From: Rhizobium rhizogenes
Lineage (GTDB): Bacteria > Pseudomonadota > Alphaproteobacteria > Rhizobiales > Rhizobiaceae
Assembly: GCF_002005205.3 (NCBI RefSeq)
Contig: NZ_CP019701.2
Span: 1,116,001 to 1,180,000, forward strand
Direction: 5' to 3'
DNA length: 64,000 bases
Of the stretch, positions 25,373 to 34,469 are shown piece by piece. Every line of letters starts with the position of its first letter. Position 1 is the stretch's first letter. The translations under genes and the position numbers were made by a program. The notes under the pieces were generated by a model. That model was not told the origin of the DNA. It saw only the letters and a list, made by a program, of their open reading frames with translations, and made no database searches.

Positions 25373-26923
25373 TCACGCTTCCGGTGCGACGTAACGCGGG
25401 AAGACCGGCTTCGGTGCTTCGAGCGGCGTGCCCGGAACCAGACGACCGGCCTCGCCGAGCGCGGCGAAATCGCGCTTGTCGGCGGGGGCAGCGACGAGAT
25501 CAAGCAGCTTGTCGCAGGATTCCGGCATGAAGGGCTGCAGGAGGATGCCGATCTGGCGCACCACTTCCGCCGTGACGTAAAGCACGGTGCCCATGCGCTC
25601 CGGATCGGTCTTCTTCAGTGCCCATGGCTCCTGCGATGCGAAATAACGGTCGGTTTCCGAAACGACGGCGATGATGGCAGCGAGCGCGCGGTGAAGGAGC
25701 TGCTTGCCCATCTCCTCGCGGCAGACCGCCAGCAGGCCGTCGGCGGAAGCGAGCATCGCCCTGTCTTCATCGGTGAATTCGCCGGGCGCAGGAATCTGGC
25801 CGTCGCAATTCTTGACGATCATCGACAGCGAACGGCTGGCGAGATTGCCGATGCCGTTGGCGAGATCGGCATTGATGCGGGTGGCGATGCCTTCTTCGCT
25901 GTAGCTGCCGTCCTGGCCGAAGGAAACTTCACGCAGGAAGAAATACCGGACCTGATCGAGACCGAAATGGCTGACCAGATTGACGGGATCAACGACGTTG
26001 CCGAGCGACTTCGACATCTTCTCGCCCTTGTTGAGCAGGAAGCCATGCGCATAAACGCGCTTGGGCAGCGGCAGCTTGGCGCTCATCAGGAAGGCAGGCC
26101 AGTAGACCGCGTGGAAGCGGATGATGTCCTTGCCGATGATGTGCACGTCGGCCGGCCAATATTTGGCGCGCGGGCCGTTCCTGTCTTCGATGTAACCCGT
26201 GGCGGTGATGTAGTTGGTCAGGGCATCGACCCAGACATACATGACGTGCTTGGGATCGTTCGGAACCTTGATGCCCCAGTCGAAGGTGGTGCGGGAAATC
26301 GACAGGTCCTTCAGGCCGGATTTGACGAAGGAGATGATCTCGTTGCGCCGCTCGGCCGGGCCGATGAATTCAGGGTTTTCCTCGTAGAGCTTCAGCAGCC
26401 TGTCCTGGTATTCGGAGAGCTTGAAGAAGTAACTTTCCTCTTCCACCCATTCCACCGGCGTGCCCTGCGGCCCATAGCGGACGCCGTCAGCGCGCACTTC
26501 CGTTTCGTCTTCGCCGTAATAGGCTTCGTCGCGCACGGAATACCAGCCGGCATAGCTGTCCTTGTAGATGTCGCCGCTATCGGCCATCAGGTTCCAGATA
26601 TTGCGCGAGGTCTCGTGGTGACGCTCTTCCGTGGTGCGGATGAAATCGTCATTCGAGGCGTTGAGCAGCTTGCCCATCTCGCGGAACTGGTCGGAATTGC
26701 GCTGCGCCAGCTCTTCCGGCGAAATGCCTTCCGCCCGCGCCGTCTGCTGCATCTTCTGGCCGTGTTCGTCGGTGCCGGTCAGGAAGAACACATCCATTCC
26801 ATCCAGACGCTGGAAACGTGCCATGGCGTCCGTCGCAATCAACTCATAGGCATGGCCGATATGCGGCTTGCCGTTGGGATAGGAGATCGCGGTGGTGATG
26901 TAGAATGGTGTCTTGTCTGTCAT
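25373..26923 (-). CDS. metG: Methionyl-tRNA synthetase
   Basis: A 516-residue class I synthetase charging tRNA-Met. The HIGH motif appears as KPHIGHAY near residue 20 and KMSKS as [11 protein letters not shown] near 300. The helical anticodon-binding domain follows. Length and the absence of an extra C-terminal tRNA-binding domain fit the short MetG form of Alphaproteobacteria. It lies in the conserved cluster between holB and tatD. A RIME-type repeat occupies the 305-base gap on the holB side. Confidence 0.97.
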   Translation of the reverse strand: MTDKTPFYITTAISYPNGKPHIGHAYELIATDAMARFQRLDGMDVFFLTGTDEHGQKMQQTARAEGISPEELAQRNSDQFREMGKLLNASNDDFIRTTEERHHETSRNIWNLMADSGDIYKDSYAGWYSVRDEAYYGEDETEVRADGVRYGPQGTPVEWVEEESYFFKLSEYQDRLLKLYEENPEFIGPAERRNEIISFVKSGLKDLSISRTTFDWGIKVPNDPKHVMYVWVDALTNYITATGYIEDRNGPRAKYWPADVHIIGKDIIRFHAVYWPAFLMSAKLPLPKRVYAHGFLLNKGEKMSKSLGNVVDPVNLVSHFGLDQVRYFFLREVSFGQDGSYSEEGIATRINADLANGIGNLASRSLSMIVKNCDGQIPAPGEFTDEDRAMLASADGLLAVCREEMGKQLLHRALAAIIAVVSETDRYFASQEPWALKKTDPERMGTVLYVTAEVVRQIGILLQPFMPESCDKLLDLVAAPADKRDFAALGEAGRLVPGTPLEAPKPVFPRYVAPEA

Positions 26924-27062
26924 GACGGTCGATCGACTTTACAGGCTGTTTTTTGGATAGACCGCTCTTAAACCATTGTTCGCAGCAGCGAAAGAAAAAG
27001 CGTACGTTTTGTACGACGGCTTGAGGACAAAGTGGATTTTGGCGAACGCTCGGCTCCGCACT

Positions 27063-27177
27063 CCGTCACCCCGGACGAGATCCGGGGTCCAGCGCGATCA
27101 AGTCCTTGGTCGCAAAAGACTCGTCTCACGGCGCAGACGCGCCGTGGCTGGATGCCGGCTCAAGGCCGGCATGACGG
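27063..27177. repeat. RIME-type palindromic intergenic element, copy 1
   Basis: A 115-base element bounded by CCGTCA and TGACGG, with a terminal hairpin at each end (around CCCCGGACGAGATCCGGGG and GCCGGCTCAAGGCCGGC). The centre contains AAGTCCTTGG and AGACTCGT, shared in opposite orientation with the copy at 52985. Outside it, the 15-mers CGTACGTTTTGTACG (27001-27015) and CGTACGTTCCATACG (27202-27216) flank the element. It fills most of the metG-holB gap of 305 bases. Confidence 0.8.
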
Positions 27178-27228
27178 AAGAGGTTTACACGCCATCGAAA
27201 TCGTACGTTCCATACGATCCCTCGCCCG

Positions 27229-28254
27229 TCAGACGCCGCGAATATCTTCCAGAATGGAGAGCACCATCTGCTTCTTGTCGAGATTATAGGCCTGCGCCAC
27301 GCTGATGCGCTCCGACAGCGTCGAGGAAAGCCGCGCGTGTTTTTCCGCCGCCGCGATATCGCCGGCCATCGCTGCTGCCCGGGCCCGCTCCATCAGCTCT
27401 TCCGTCACGTGCTCCATGAAGAAGCCGAGAACGATATCGCCGTCCTTCTGCGCCAGAACCTCGGCGAGCTTGTGCATGCGCTTGCGCGCGCCCGGCCCTT
27501 CGGCCGTCATGACCTCGGCAAAGGCCTCGACAATGTCCGAGCCGCCGTAATTCATAAGCTTCAACGCCTGCGCCACGCTGCCTTTTGAGGCGGCAAGCAG
27601 GGCGTCGCGTTTTTCGCCGGATGGGCTGATGCCGAGATGATCGAGCGATTGCACCATGGCCGCATCGGAAAGCGGCAGGAGCCTGAGTGGCATGCAGCGT
27701 GAGCGGATGGTCGGCAGCAATTTTCCCGGCGCATGCGACAGGACGAGGAACATCGCCCGTTTGGGCGGCTCCTCCAGTATTTTCAGGATGGCGTTCGCGG
27801 CATTGCGGTTGAGATCATCAGCCGGATCGATGATGACGATACGCCAGTTGCCGGTGCCCGATGTCTGGGAAAAGAAGTGCCCTGCCCGCCGCACCTCGTC
27901 CACGGTGATGGCGGATTTCACGCGACCGGTCTTTTCATCCACCGGACGGGTGAGATGCAGCAGATTATGAGAGGCACCGGCGGTGATCTGCCGGCTGACG
28001 AGCGATTGCGGATCGGGATCGGCAAGGACATCCGGCGCCGAAGACGGATCGGGATGGCTGAGCACATGATTGGCGAAACGGAAGGCGAGCGTCGCCTTGC
28101 CGATCCCTTCCGGTCCTTCGATGAGAATGGCGTGGTGGCCCTTGCCGGAACGATAGGATTGGGCGAGGAACGCTTCGACTTCCTCATGCCCGAAAAGCTT
28201 CGTGTTCTGCTGCGGTGCGATCGCACCGTCGAGAACGCCCTGAACCTCACTCAT
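27229..28254 (-). CDS. holB: DNA polymerase III subunit delta prime
   Basis: A 341-residue clamp-loader ATPase-fold protein. A P-loop-like GPEGIGKAT lies near residues 47-55 and the SRC motif appears in TIRSRCMPL, as in delta prime. The start ATG at 28254 overlaps the end of tmk by eight bases, so translation is probably coupled. The tmk-holB pairing is widely conserved. Confidence 0.92.
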   Translation of the reverse strand: MSEVQGVLDGAIAPQQNTKLFGHEEVEAFLAQSYRSGKGHHAILIEGPEGIGKATLAFRFANHVLSHPDPSSAPDVLADPDPQSLVSRQITAGASHNLLHLTRPVDEKTGRVKSAITVDEVRRAGHFFSQTSGTGNWRIVIIDPADDLNRNAANAILKILEEPPKRAMFLVLSHAPGKLLPTIRSRCMPLRLLPLSDAAMVQSLDHLGISPSGEKRDALLAASKGSVAQALKLMNYGGSDIVEAFAEVMTAEGPGARKRMHKLAEVLAQKDGDIVLGFFMEHVTEELMERARAAAMAGDIAAAEKHARLSSTLSERISVAQAYNLDKKQMVLSILEDIRGV

Positions 28255-28927
28255 GCGCCGCGCCCGCCGCAGTTCCCAGTTGTTCGAGCAAGGGCTCGAC
28301 AAAGGACATCACATCCTCCGCCACCTTCGCCTCCGGCTGGTCGGCATTGACGATCCGGCAGCGACGCGGCTCGGCCAGCGCAATGTCGAGATAGGCTTCC
28401 CGCCGCTTCTCGTGGGTTTCGATTTCCTCTTTTTCGAACCGGTCGGGCGCAGCCCCCTCATCCGCGCGTTTTCGGGCGCGGGCCAGCCCCTTTTCAGCGG
28501 CGATATCGAAGATCAGCGTCAGTTCCGGCACCACACCGTCGATGGCAATGCGTTGCAGCGTTTCGATGAAATCCGGCTCCAGATTGCCGGTCGTACCCTG
28601 GTAGACACGGGAGGAATCAAGAAAGCGGTCGCAGAGCACGATCTCGCCACGCGCAAGCGCCGGGCGAATGACCTCCTCCACATGGTCGTTGCGCGCCGCC
28701 GCAAACAGGATTGCTTCCATGCGCACGCCGAAGGATTCCGCCGCACCCGACAGAATCACATGCCGCACTGCCTCCGCACCCGGCGAGCCGCCAGGCTCGC
28801 GCGTCACGACGACGGTGAAGCCGCGGCCGCGAAGCGCCTCGGCAAGCGTGCGAATCTGTGTCGACTTGCCGGCACCCTCGCCGCCTTCGAAGCTGATGAA
28901 CAGTCCAGTCTTTTCGGCCAATGTCAC
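28247..28927 (-). CDS. tmk: Thymidylate kinase
   Basis: A 226-residue kinase converting dTMP to dTDP. The P-loop is [11 protein letters not shown] near residues 13-23. The DR motif appears as CDRFLDSS near 100, and the [10 protein letters not shown] segment is a Tmk hallmark. The start appears to be GTG at 28927. The gene overlaps holB at its 3' end. Length is slightly above the usual 205-215 residues because of the N-terminus and tail. Confidence 0.95.
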   Translation of the reverse strand: MTLAEKTGLFISFEGGEGAGKSTQIRTLAEALRGRGFTVVVTREPGGSPGAEAVRHVILSGAAESFGVRMEAILFAAARNDHVEEVIRPALARGEIVLCDRFLDSSRVYQGTTGNLEPDFIETLQRIAIDGVVPELTLIFDIAAEKGLARARKRADEGAAPDRFEKEEIETHEKRREAYLDIALAEPRRCRIVNADQPEAKVAEDVMSFVEPLLEQLGTAAGAAHE

Positions 28928-29058
28928 GTCCTGCGAGGAATTCCCGGAAATATTGAAATGCCTGTTTACAGCATCGAACCAAAAAGTGTGAAGCGCTTTT
29001 CAGAAAATCCGGTGCCTGAACAAAAGCATAGAGGGAAAGTGGGGCAAAGCGCGGATTT

Positions 29059-30231
29059 TCAGAGCCAGAACAGCAGCAGTTCTTTCAACGCACCCGCCGC
29101 ATTCTGGGTCAGCGAGCCCTTGCCGACCGAACCCTTGGTATAAAGCGGCACTTCGCGCAGCAAGCGCTCGCCGGAAAAAACCTTAAGCGTTCCCGCATTG
29201 GCGCCAGCGTCCAGCGGCGCGTTCAATGGCCAGCGATAGACAATCCGTCCGGAAATTCGTTCCGGATTGTTGACGGGCACCAGCACGCTGACATCTTCCT
29301 TCGGCGAGAGATCGACATAGGACGCATCGCCGCCATAGACGCTCACCGACCCCACCACTTCATCCTTGCTGAAAAGATGGCGTTTTTCAAAGGCCGTCAG
29401 GCCCCAGTCCACCACACGACGGGCTTCCTCCTGCCGTGTCTTGTCGTCAGTCATGCCTGACAGCGCCAGATAGACCCGCCGCCCCTCGCGCTCGGCCGAA
29501 ATGACGGCGGCAAAACCGCTGCCTTCGGCAAAACCGAGCCCGAGGCCGTCTATACCGCTGCCCGGCATCAGCAGCGAGTTCTTGTTACGCTGGAAAATCC
29601 GGTTCCATTCGAAATCGGGCTTGGTGAAAAGCGCGTAACGGTCGGGATAGGTATCATGCAGATGCTGGGCAAGGCGCACCATGTCCCTGGCGGTGGTCCT
29701 GTTGCCCGGATCGGGAAGCCCCGTGGAATTGGTAAAGGTGCTGCGGCTCATGCCAAGCGCACCGGCCCGCTCCGTCATGCGCTTGGCAAAGGCCGCGTCG
29801 GATCCCGCCATGCCTTCGGCGATGATGATGCAGCCATCATTGGCATTCTGCACGATGATACCGGTCAGCAGATCATTGACGCTGACGGAGGATTTCAGCG
29901 CCGCGAACATGGTCGAGGTTCGCGACGGCGCACCGCCCGTGCGCCAGGCATATTCCGAGACGGGATAAGCGGTCTCCGGCGTCACCTGCCCTTTTGACAA
30001 GGCATCCAGCACCACCTCCACGGTCAGGAGCTTGGCGAGCGATGCGGGCGGAAAGGGCTGATCCTCATTTTGGGAAAGAAGTACCGTGCCGGTCTCGGCA
30101 TCGATCATATAAGCCTGTTCGGCCTTGGCGATGAAGGGCGCCGTCTGCGATTGCGCCGTACCGGCGCTGAAAAACGCAAAGGCGGCCGCCGCGACGACCG
30201 ACCGATAGGAGCGATGAATGGCTTTGCGCAT
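29059..30231 (-). CDS. D-alanyl-D-alanine carboxypeptidase-like protein with altered active site
   Basis: A 390-residue exported protein of the S11 (PBP5/6) family, with a signal peptide cleaved near residue 28. The SxxK motif is intact as SLAK at 64-67. The SxN motif reads N129-A-N131, so the serine is lost. The KTG triad, expected after DGL, reads G231-L-G233, so the lysine and threonine are lost. The C-terminal PBP5-like beta domain is present. Catalysis as a normal carboxypeptidase is doubtful; a structural or regulatory wall-binding role is possible. It lies between rlpA and tmk. An intact paralogue occurs at 34470. Confidence 0.85.
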   Translation of the reverse strand: MRKAIHRSYRSVVAAAAFAFFSAGTAQSQTAPFIAKAEQAYMIDAETGTVLLSQNEDQPFPPASLAKLLTVEVVLDALSKGQVTPETAYPVSEYAWRTGGAPSRTSTMFAALKSSVSVNDLLTGIIVQNANDGCIIIAEGMAGSDAAFAKRMTERAGALGMSRSTFTNSTGLPDPGNRTTARDMVRLAQHLHDTYPDRYALFTKPDFEWNRIFQRNKNSLLMPGSGIDGLGLGFAEGSGFAAVISAEREGRRVYLALSGMTDDKTRQEEARRVVDWGLTAFEKRHLFSKDEVVGSVSVYGGDASYVDLSPKEDVSVLVPVNNPERISGRIVYRWPLNAPLDAGANAGTLKVFSGERLLREVPLYTKGSVGKGSLTQNAAGALKELLLFWL

Positions 30232-30305
30232 GAAACCGCCCAGTCCTGCCTGCCGTAACCGGCTGCCCGCGATGAAGGCGAGAAGCAGCCGTATTCTTCA
30301 ATTCG

Positions 30306-31394
30306 TCAGCGCGACTTCGCCTGCTGACGCTTCACATGGGCGAGTATCGATTGCTCGTTGAGCGCGCCACGATCGACGAGCACGCTGTCAAAGGCGCGCG
30401 CCGTTCTGGAGACCGTAGCAGATTCCTCCGAATAGGCCGCCGCATATTTGGAGGACGGGGTCGGCACGCGCAGATAGTTGCCGCCGGGTGCTGCCGGCTC
30501 ACGCAGGAAATTGCCTTCCGGCCGCTCGGCAAGGAAGGGCCCGATTTCCGGCAGGATCGCGAACTGCTCGAAAGCCGGTGCCGGGCCGCTGACCAGCGGC
30601 ATGGCCTGAAGCGCAGCATTCTTCTTGGAACCGACGAGCGCCGTCTGGGCGGAGCCGCCATAACTCGGGTTCGATGCAGGAGCCGGAACGAAATTCGGAG
30701 ACGCCGAAGCCACCATGACGCCCGTGGCGATCTGCCCTTCCGGCGCCACGCCCGGCGAGCGCGACCCCTTCGGAACATAGGATGCCATCAGATAGGGCAT
30801 GTCGTGCCCGTCAAGCGGCGCGCGGCCGGCATATTGCACGCGCACATTCGCTGTACCGGTAGCCTTCATGTCGAGCAGATCGGCCGTCTTGCTGGAAACG
30901 TCGATCAGGCGCCCTTCATGGAATGGCCCGCGATCGTTGACGCGCACCAGAACGGAAGCGCCATTTTCCATGTTGGTGACACGCGCATAGCTCGGCAGGG
31001 GAAATGTCGGATGTGCGGCAGAAAGATGTTCTTTGTCGTAAACTTCGCCATTCGCCGTCAGGCGGCCGTGGAAGGCTGAACCGTACCAGGAGGCAAGACC
31101 GGTCTTGTTGTAACCCGGCTCCTCTTTCGGAAAATAACGGCGGCCCTTCACGGTATAGGCATTGCCGATCAGCTCTCGCCCGCCGCCCTTGGGAATGCTC
31201 CTGCCATCGGCGACACGCGGGCTGGCTTTGACGCCATATTCCGACTCGGAAAAATATTCCTTGCTGCGCTTGGGTTTGGGCTTGGTTTCAGACGTGGTGG
31301 AACACGACGCCGTTGCGGCGCAAAGCACGGAAATTGCAAGCCACTTCGCACCCGATCTGGTGCTGATGCCGAGTTTCTTGACCGTAGAATTCAA
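30306..31394 (-). CDS. rlpA: RlpA-like septal ring lipoprotein
   Basis: A 362-residue lipoprotein with a lipobox at ATASCS (Cys about residue 31). The double-psi beta-barrel domain is at about 90-190, with GLASWYGSAFHGRLTANGE, ARVTNMENG and VRVNDRGPF. RlpA proteins bind or cleave denuded glycan at the septum. No C-terminal SPOR domain is recognisable; the tail is low-complexity and Ala/Pro-rich. The only in-frame start before the signal is TTG at 31394, with a GGGG stretch nearby. It heads the reverse cluster rlpA-dac-tmk-holB-metG-tatD-MBL. Confidence 0.88.
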   Translation of the reverse strand: MNSTVKKLGISTRSGAKWLAISVLCAATASCSTTSETKPKPKRSKEYFSESEYGVKASPRVADGRSIPKGGGRELIGNAYTVKGRRYFPKEEPGYNKTGLASWYGSAFHGRLTANGEVYDKEHLSAAHPTFPLPSYARVTNMENGASVLVRVNDRGPFHEGRLIDVSSKTADLLDMKATGTANVRVQYAGRAPLDGHDMPYLMASYVPKGSRSPGVAPEGQIATGVMVASASPNFVPAPASNPSYGGSAQTALVGSKKNAALQAMPLVSGPAPAFEQFAILPEIGPFLAERPEGNFLREPAAPGGNYLRVPTPSSKYAAAYSEESATVSRTARAFDSVLVDRGALNEQSILAHVKRQQAKSR

Positions 31395-31712
31395 ATCGTC
31401 TGCCCCACGCTGCTATTGGCTCGGAGAACCGCACCCTCACTTGCCTCGATTATTTGCCCCTGCCATCGAAGCACCTAACAGTCGCTTAATCTTGTGCATA
31501 ACGTGGCGAAAATGCGAACGACTTTTGCAAATTCGATAAAATTGTAACGAACGTGGTTAATGATCGGTATCTTTTCAGGGTGTCCGTCAGGCACATTTCC
31601 CCTGCCCGTTCCTTCCTTTCGCAAGGGCATCCCGAGGAACAAACCGGTCGCAACCGCGTTTCCTCCGCGCAGATAAACGAGCTTTCCGCCGGTTTCGGCT
31701 GAGGGAGGAAAC
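31395..31712. other. Divergent promoter region between rlpA and a secreted-protein gene
   Basis: This 318-base gap separates two divergent genes and must hold both promoters. I see no coding sequence, RNA structure or known operator. The sequence near 31490-31560 is AT-richer than its surroundings and is the likely promoter area. Confidence 0.45.
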
Positions 31713-32069
31713 ATGATCAAGTCGATTAAAACCACGGGCAAAACCGCAGGCCTTGCGCTCATTCTCGCAATGGCCTCCGTCGCGGCACCCATTCCCGCAA
31801 GCGCACAGGATATGGAATTGAGGATCGGCCCGGACGGCGTCCGCCCTGTCATCCGCGATCGTGATCGCGACAGTGACCGAGACCGCCGTGGCCCGCCACG
31901 TATGCGCGGCTGCAGCGAACGCGAAGCCCGCGCCGCCGCCCGTGACGCCGGCCTGCGCGATCCGGAAGTGGTTCGTGTCACACCCGGCCGCGTTGTGGTT
32001 GAAGGCTTCACACGCCGCGGACCAAGCCGCATTACCTTCGCCAACGAACGCGGCTGCCCGGAAATCTGA
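31713..32069 (+). CDS. Small secreted protein with Asp/Arg-rich linker
   Basis: A 118-residue exported protein. A signal peptide ends near residue 31 at PASAQD. A short linker of alternating Asp and Arg follows (about 48-60), then a compact domain with cysteines at about 67 and 115 that could form a disulfide. The middle contains EREARAAARDAGLRDPEV, a helix-turn pattern seen in small antitoxin-like or periplasmic proteins of rhizobia. Function unknown. A hairpin with a short T-rich tail lies 26 bases after the stop. Confidence 0.7.
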   Translation: MIKSIKTTGKTAGLALILAMASVAAPIPASAQDMELRIGPDGVRPVIRDRDRDSDRDRRGPPRMRGCSEREARAAARDAGLRDPEVVRVTPGRVVVEGFTRRGPSRITFANERGCPEI

Positions 32070-32094
32070 TGTCGGGACGCTTCTTAAACCGTGG

Positions 32095-32120
32095 AGCCCG
32101 CCGAAAAAGGGCGGGTTCTT
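32095..32120 (+). terminator. Rho-independent terminator after the secreted-protein gene
   Basis: Hairpin with arms AGCCCGCC and GGGCGGGTT around a GAAAAA loop, followed by TTCTTC. It lies 26 bases after the stop codon on the same strand. Confidence 0.55.
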
Positions 32121-32220
32121 CATGTCGGGAGATGCGGGGAATATGCCGATGGCGTAACGACAAGCACGCGGCGGACAATAACCCGACCCACGACGTTTTG
32201 TGCTCGTCTTCATGGATATA

Positions 32221-32310
32221 TGGCAGATGGGGTGGGATTCGAACCCACGGTACGCTCTCACGCACGCCGGTTTTCAAGACCGGTTCCTTAAACCACTCGG
32301 ACACCCATCC
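32221..32310 (-). tRNA. tRNA-Ser(UGA)
   Basis: A 90-base class II tRNA on the reverse strand. The 5' end is GGATGGGTG, the anticodon loop is CTTGAAA giving anticodon UGA (reads UCA codons), the long variable arm is CGTGCGTGAGAGCGTACC-like, the T-loop is GGTTCGAATCCC, and CCA is encoded at the 3' end. The acceptor stem is seven pairs starting with a G-U pair. Confidence 0.97.
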
Positions 32311-32398
32311 TTCGGTGGTGAGGCTTTATAGCGGTTTGAAAAAGGCCGTCAATCCCGCCCGCGCAAGCCGCCCTGGTCCTCCTGTTTCCGTTGGCTTG

Positions 32399-32563
32399 TC
32401 ATTGTCCTGGCGTCGTTGCCGGCGGCAGCAGCGATCCCTCGCCTGAGGGAACATTCGGAACCTGCTGAGCCGAATCAAACAGGGTCAGGCTGAGAACGAT
32501 TGCAACAAGCACCAGCAACAGCGCCACGAAGAAAATTCCGGATTTGTCCATGCGTCTGCTCAT
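32399..32563 (-). CDS. 54-residue single-pass membrane protein
   Basis: A short frame begins MSRRMDKSGIFF, has one strong hydrophobic helix at about residues 9-29, and ends in a Pro- and Gly-rich tail with the sequence ATTPGQ. Two basic residues before the helix suggest the N-terminus stays in the cytoplasm. It is too short for many gene-finders. It lies 89 bases upstream of tRNA-Ser on the same strand. Function unknown. Confidence 0.6.
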   Translation of the reverse strand: MSRRMDKSGIFFVALLLVLVAIVLSLTLFDSAQQVPNVPSGEGSLLPPATTPGQ

Positions 32564-32825
32564 GTCCGGTTATGTTAGGGTGGAATATGGGGAATTCGAG
32601 GCAACAGGCAGAATCGAAAAGCATGCGGCGCCGATTGTCCTTTCGCTTCCGCCGATTTGCAACCGGCGAAGAATCTCTCTGGCCCTTCAGCCACGGCAAC
32701 CCGTCATCCAGTTCCTCCGCGTGACGCCCTCTCCTCAACTTCGCAATGAGCAAAATTTATGCGCCGGCGTACTGTTTGGGACGGAAATGGCCTATCACGT
32801 CAGCACTATTGTCGCTTATATAGTC

Positions 32826-32897
32826 ACATCGCTCCCGGGCATTGCCCAACTTTCCCCGAGCGATCAACCTGCCCCGCCATCTGCGGGGCTTTTTTTT
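32826..32897 (+). ncRNA. Putative small RNA, MmgR/suhB (alpha-r8) type
   Basis: No forward gene explains the strong forward terminator at 32871-32897. Upstream of it, arms ATCGCTC (32828-32834) and GAGCGAT (32858-32864) enclose a GGGC-ATT-GCCC hairpin and an unpaired CCCAACTTTCCCC, a CU-rich pattern seen in Rhizobiales trans-acting RNAs. A TATATAG box ends just before 32826. Expected length is about 70 nucleotides, close to MmgR. Family assignment is from memory of that RNA, not from a search. Confidence 0.58.
32871..32897 (+). terminator. Strong Rho-independent terminator
   Basis: Arms GCCCCGC and GCGGGGC around CATCT are followed by eight T residues. It terminates forward transcription and marks the 3' end of the putative small RNA. 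Confidence 0.88.
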
Positions 32898-32967
32898 GGC
32901 GTCGCTTATAGAGGACGTCCGGCCAAGACAGGCCACGCCAGCGCACGCACCTTATACCTTTTATCGC

Positions 32968-33195
32968 TTAAACGCCGATTCCCGGTCCGCCATCACCGTG
33001 CCGTCCTCCATCCCGGAGAATATCCTCGAACAGGTTGAGCAGCGCCGGCGGCAAGGTGTCGGAAAGTTCGGCAATGATTTCGTTGGCGCGATTATAGGAA
33101 TAGATGGCGCAGAGCGTCAGGACCAGGACCAATATCCACGGCCAGATCGGCTTGCGCCGCTGCGGCTCCCCGTTCGGTTGTTGCGGTAACGTCAT
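32968..33195 (-). CDS. Small single-pass membrane protein
   Basis: A 75-residue protein: a proline-rich, basic N-terminus (QRRKPIWPW), one helix at about 17-35 and a soluble C-terminal part ending in Gly-rich sequence. It begins 15 bases after the zinc-ribbon gene on the same strand, so the two are likely an operon. No known family. Confidence 0.65.
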   Translation of the reverse strand: MTLPQQPNGEPQRRKPIWPWILVLVLTLCAIYSYNRANEIIAELSDTLPPALLNLFEDILRDGGRHGDGGPGIGV

Positions 33196-33210
33196 TCCGG
33201 CACCTTCCGT

Positions 33211-33474
33211 TCAGGCCTTGACGCGCGGTTCGCCTCCCGGCGCATAGGCGGTTTTCTGCAGGAAACGGAATATATTGCCGCATTGCGCGCAGCGGATCAT
33301 GAAATCCGTCGGATCGCCCGAGGCGCGTTCCGTGCGAAATCCCCGGGGCATGTCATCGATGCGAAAATCGACGTCACGGCGGGTTTTGTCATCCGATTCC
33401 GACACTTCGGCGAAACCCTGATGGCCGCATTTGGAACATTCGAGTTTCCGGGAATATCTGTCGCGCGCTGCCAT
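33211..33474 (-). CDS. Small zinc-ribbon protein
   Basis: An 87-residue protein with two Cys-x2-Cys pairs, in LECSKCGHQG near residue 13 and IRCAQCGNIF near 62. They should bind one zinc. A basic, charged middle region contains DFRIDDMPRGF. The ATG at 33474 is chosen because the upstream extension has no resemblance. Such proteins can be transcription or RNA-associated factors, but the role is unknown. Confidence 0.72.
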   Translation of the reverse strand: MAARDRYSRKLECSKCGHQGFAEVSESDDKTRRDVDFRIDDMPRGFRTERASGDPTDFMIRCAQCGNIFRFLQKTAYAPGGEPRVKA

Positions 33475-33610
33475 ATGCCGTCCTCTGCTTGTCGCTATCA
33501 GGTAACAGCGGCAAAACATCATTTCAATGGCGATCGCCGCAGGTTAAAGCTTTGTCAGCCCATTTCCGGCCCGGAAACCGCATTGGCGGCAAGAGTGAAT
33601 TTGGAGGCCC

Positions 33611-34330
33611 ATGCAAAACGAAAGCCCCCTGTTTTCATCGTCTCTGATGCGCCGCGTCGCCGTCATTGCCGGAATCCTCCTCATTGTCGTCATCGTGCTC
33701 AATGTCGGCATCAAATGGTACGGCGAACGGATTCTCAAGGCGGGCCATACGACGGCAACCGATACGGTGGAGATCACCATCGGCAACGACCGGCTGAAAC
33801 TTGCGAAAAATACGCTGCGCATGCCCGCCGACCGCCAGGGCGGTGAACAGGAACGGATCGATCTTTACCTCACCTGGCCCGACCTCAAGGGATATGAGGA
33901 TGCGAATCGCGCCGCATTCGATGATCCAGCTCACGTGACGGGACTGATCTTTATCCAGCTGTCACAAAGCACCATGTCGCAGGATATGTCGGGCCGTTTC
34001 GGGCCGATCTATGCCCGGTTGACACAGGGAGAGCCCGTGCCGCTGAAACACGGGCTGCTGCTACACCGTCTGCGGCCGGATTCGGGGTACGGCAAGGAGG
34101 TCGTATTGACCGGACAGCGCGAGGGCGAGAGCGATTACGTCGTGCGCTGCCTGCTGCCGCAAAAGCCCGAGGAAACAACGGGCAGCGATTGCCAGAGGGA
34201 TATCCATGTCGGCCAGGATCTCACCCTGTTCTACCGTTTTTCCGCAAGCCTGCTGCCGCAATGGCAAAAGCTCGACGCGGATGTGAAAGCTTATGTCGAG
34301 CAGCGCCTCTTAAAAGACGGAAATACGTGA
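33611..34330 (+). CDS. Uncharacterised membrane-anchored protein
   Basis: A 239-residue protein with a single N-terminal helix at about 15-33 and a large domain that should face the periplasm. The domain includes ITIGNDRLKLAKNTLRMP and a later CLLPQKPEE...DCQRDI region with two cysteines. A GGAGG ribosome-binding site is ideal. It is conserved in type among rhizobia as far as I can judge, without a name. The intact D,D-carboxypeptidase gene follows 139 bases later on the same strand. Confidence 0.72.
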   Translation: MQNESPLFSSSLMRRVAVIAGILLIVVIVLNVGIKWYGERILKAGHTTATDTVEITIGNDRLKLAKNTLRMPADRQGGEQERIDLYLTWPDLKGYEDANRAAFDDPAHVTGLIFIQLSQSTMSQDMSGRFGPIYARLTQGEPVPLKHGLLLHRLRPDSGYGKEVVLTGQREGESDYVVRCLLPQKPEETTGSDCQRDIHVGQDLTLFYRFSASLLPQWQKLDADVKAYVEQRLLKDGNT

Positions 34331-34469
34331 AACGCCATGGCACAGTTTGCGCGCCAAAAGTCGCATTTTATGGAAGGCGGATACCTTTCATAAACCACTT
34401 GGTAACGCCATCCCGATAAAGTTTCTTCCCGGAGCAATCGGGCGGGGCGTGTCCGAGCGGAATAGAAAT

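Noticed and set aside
25364..26971. Long forward frame over metG
   Set aside because: Shadow frame. metG on the reverse strand carries all expected motifs.
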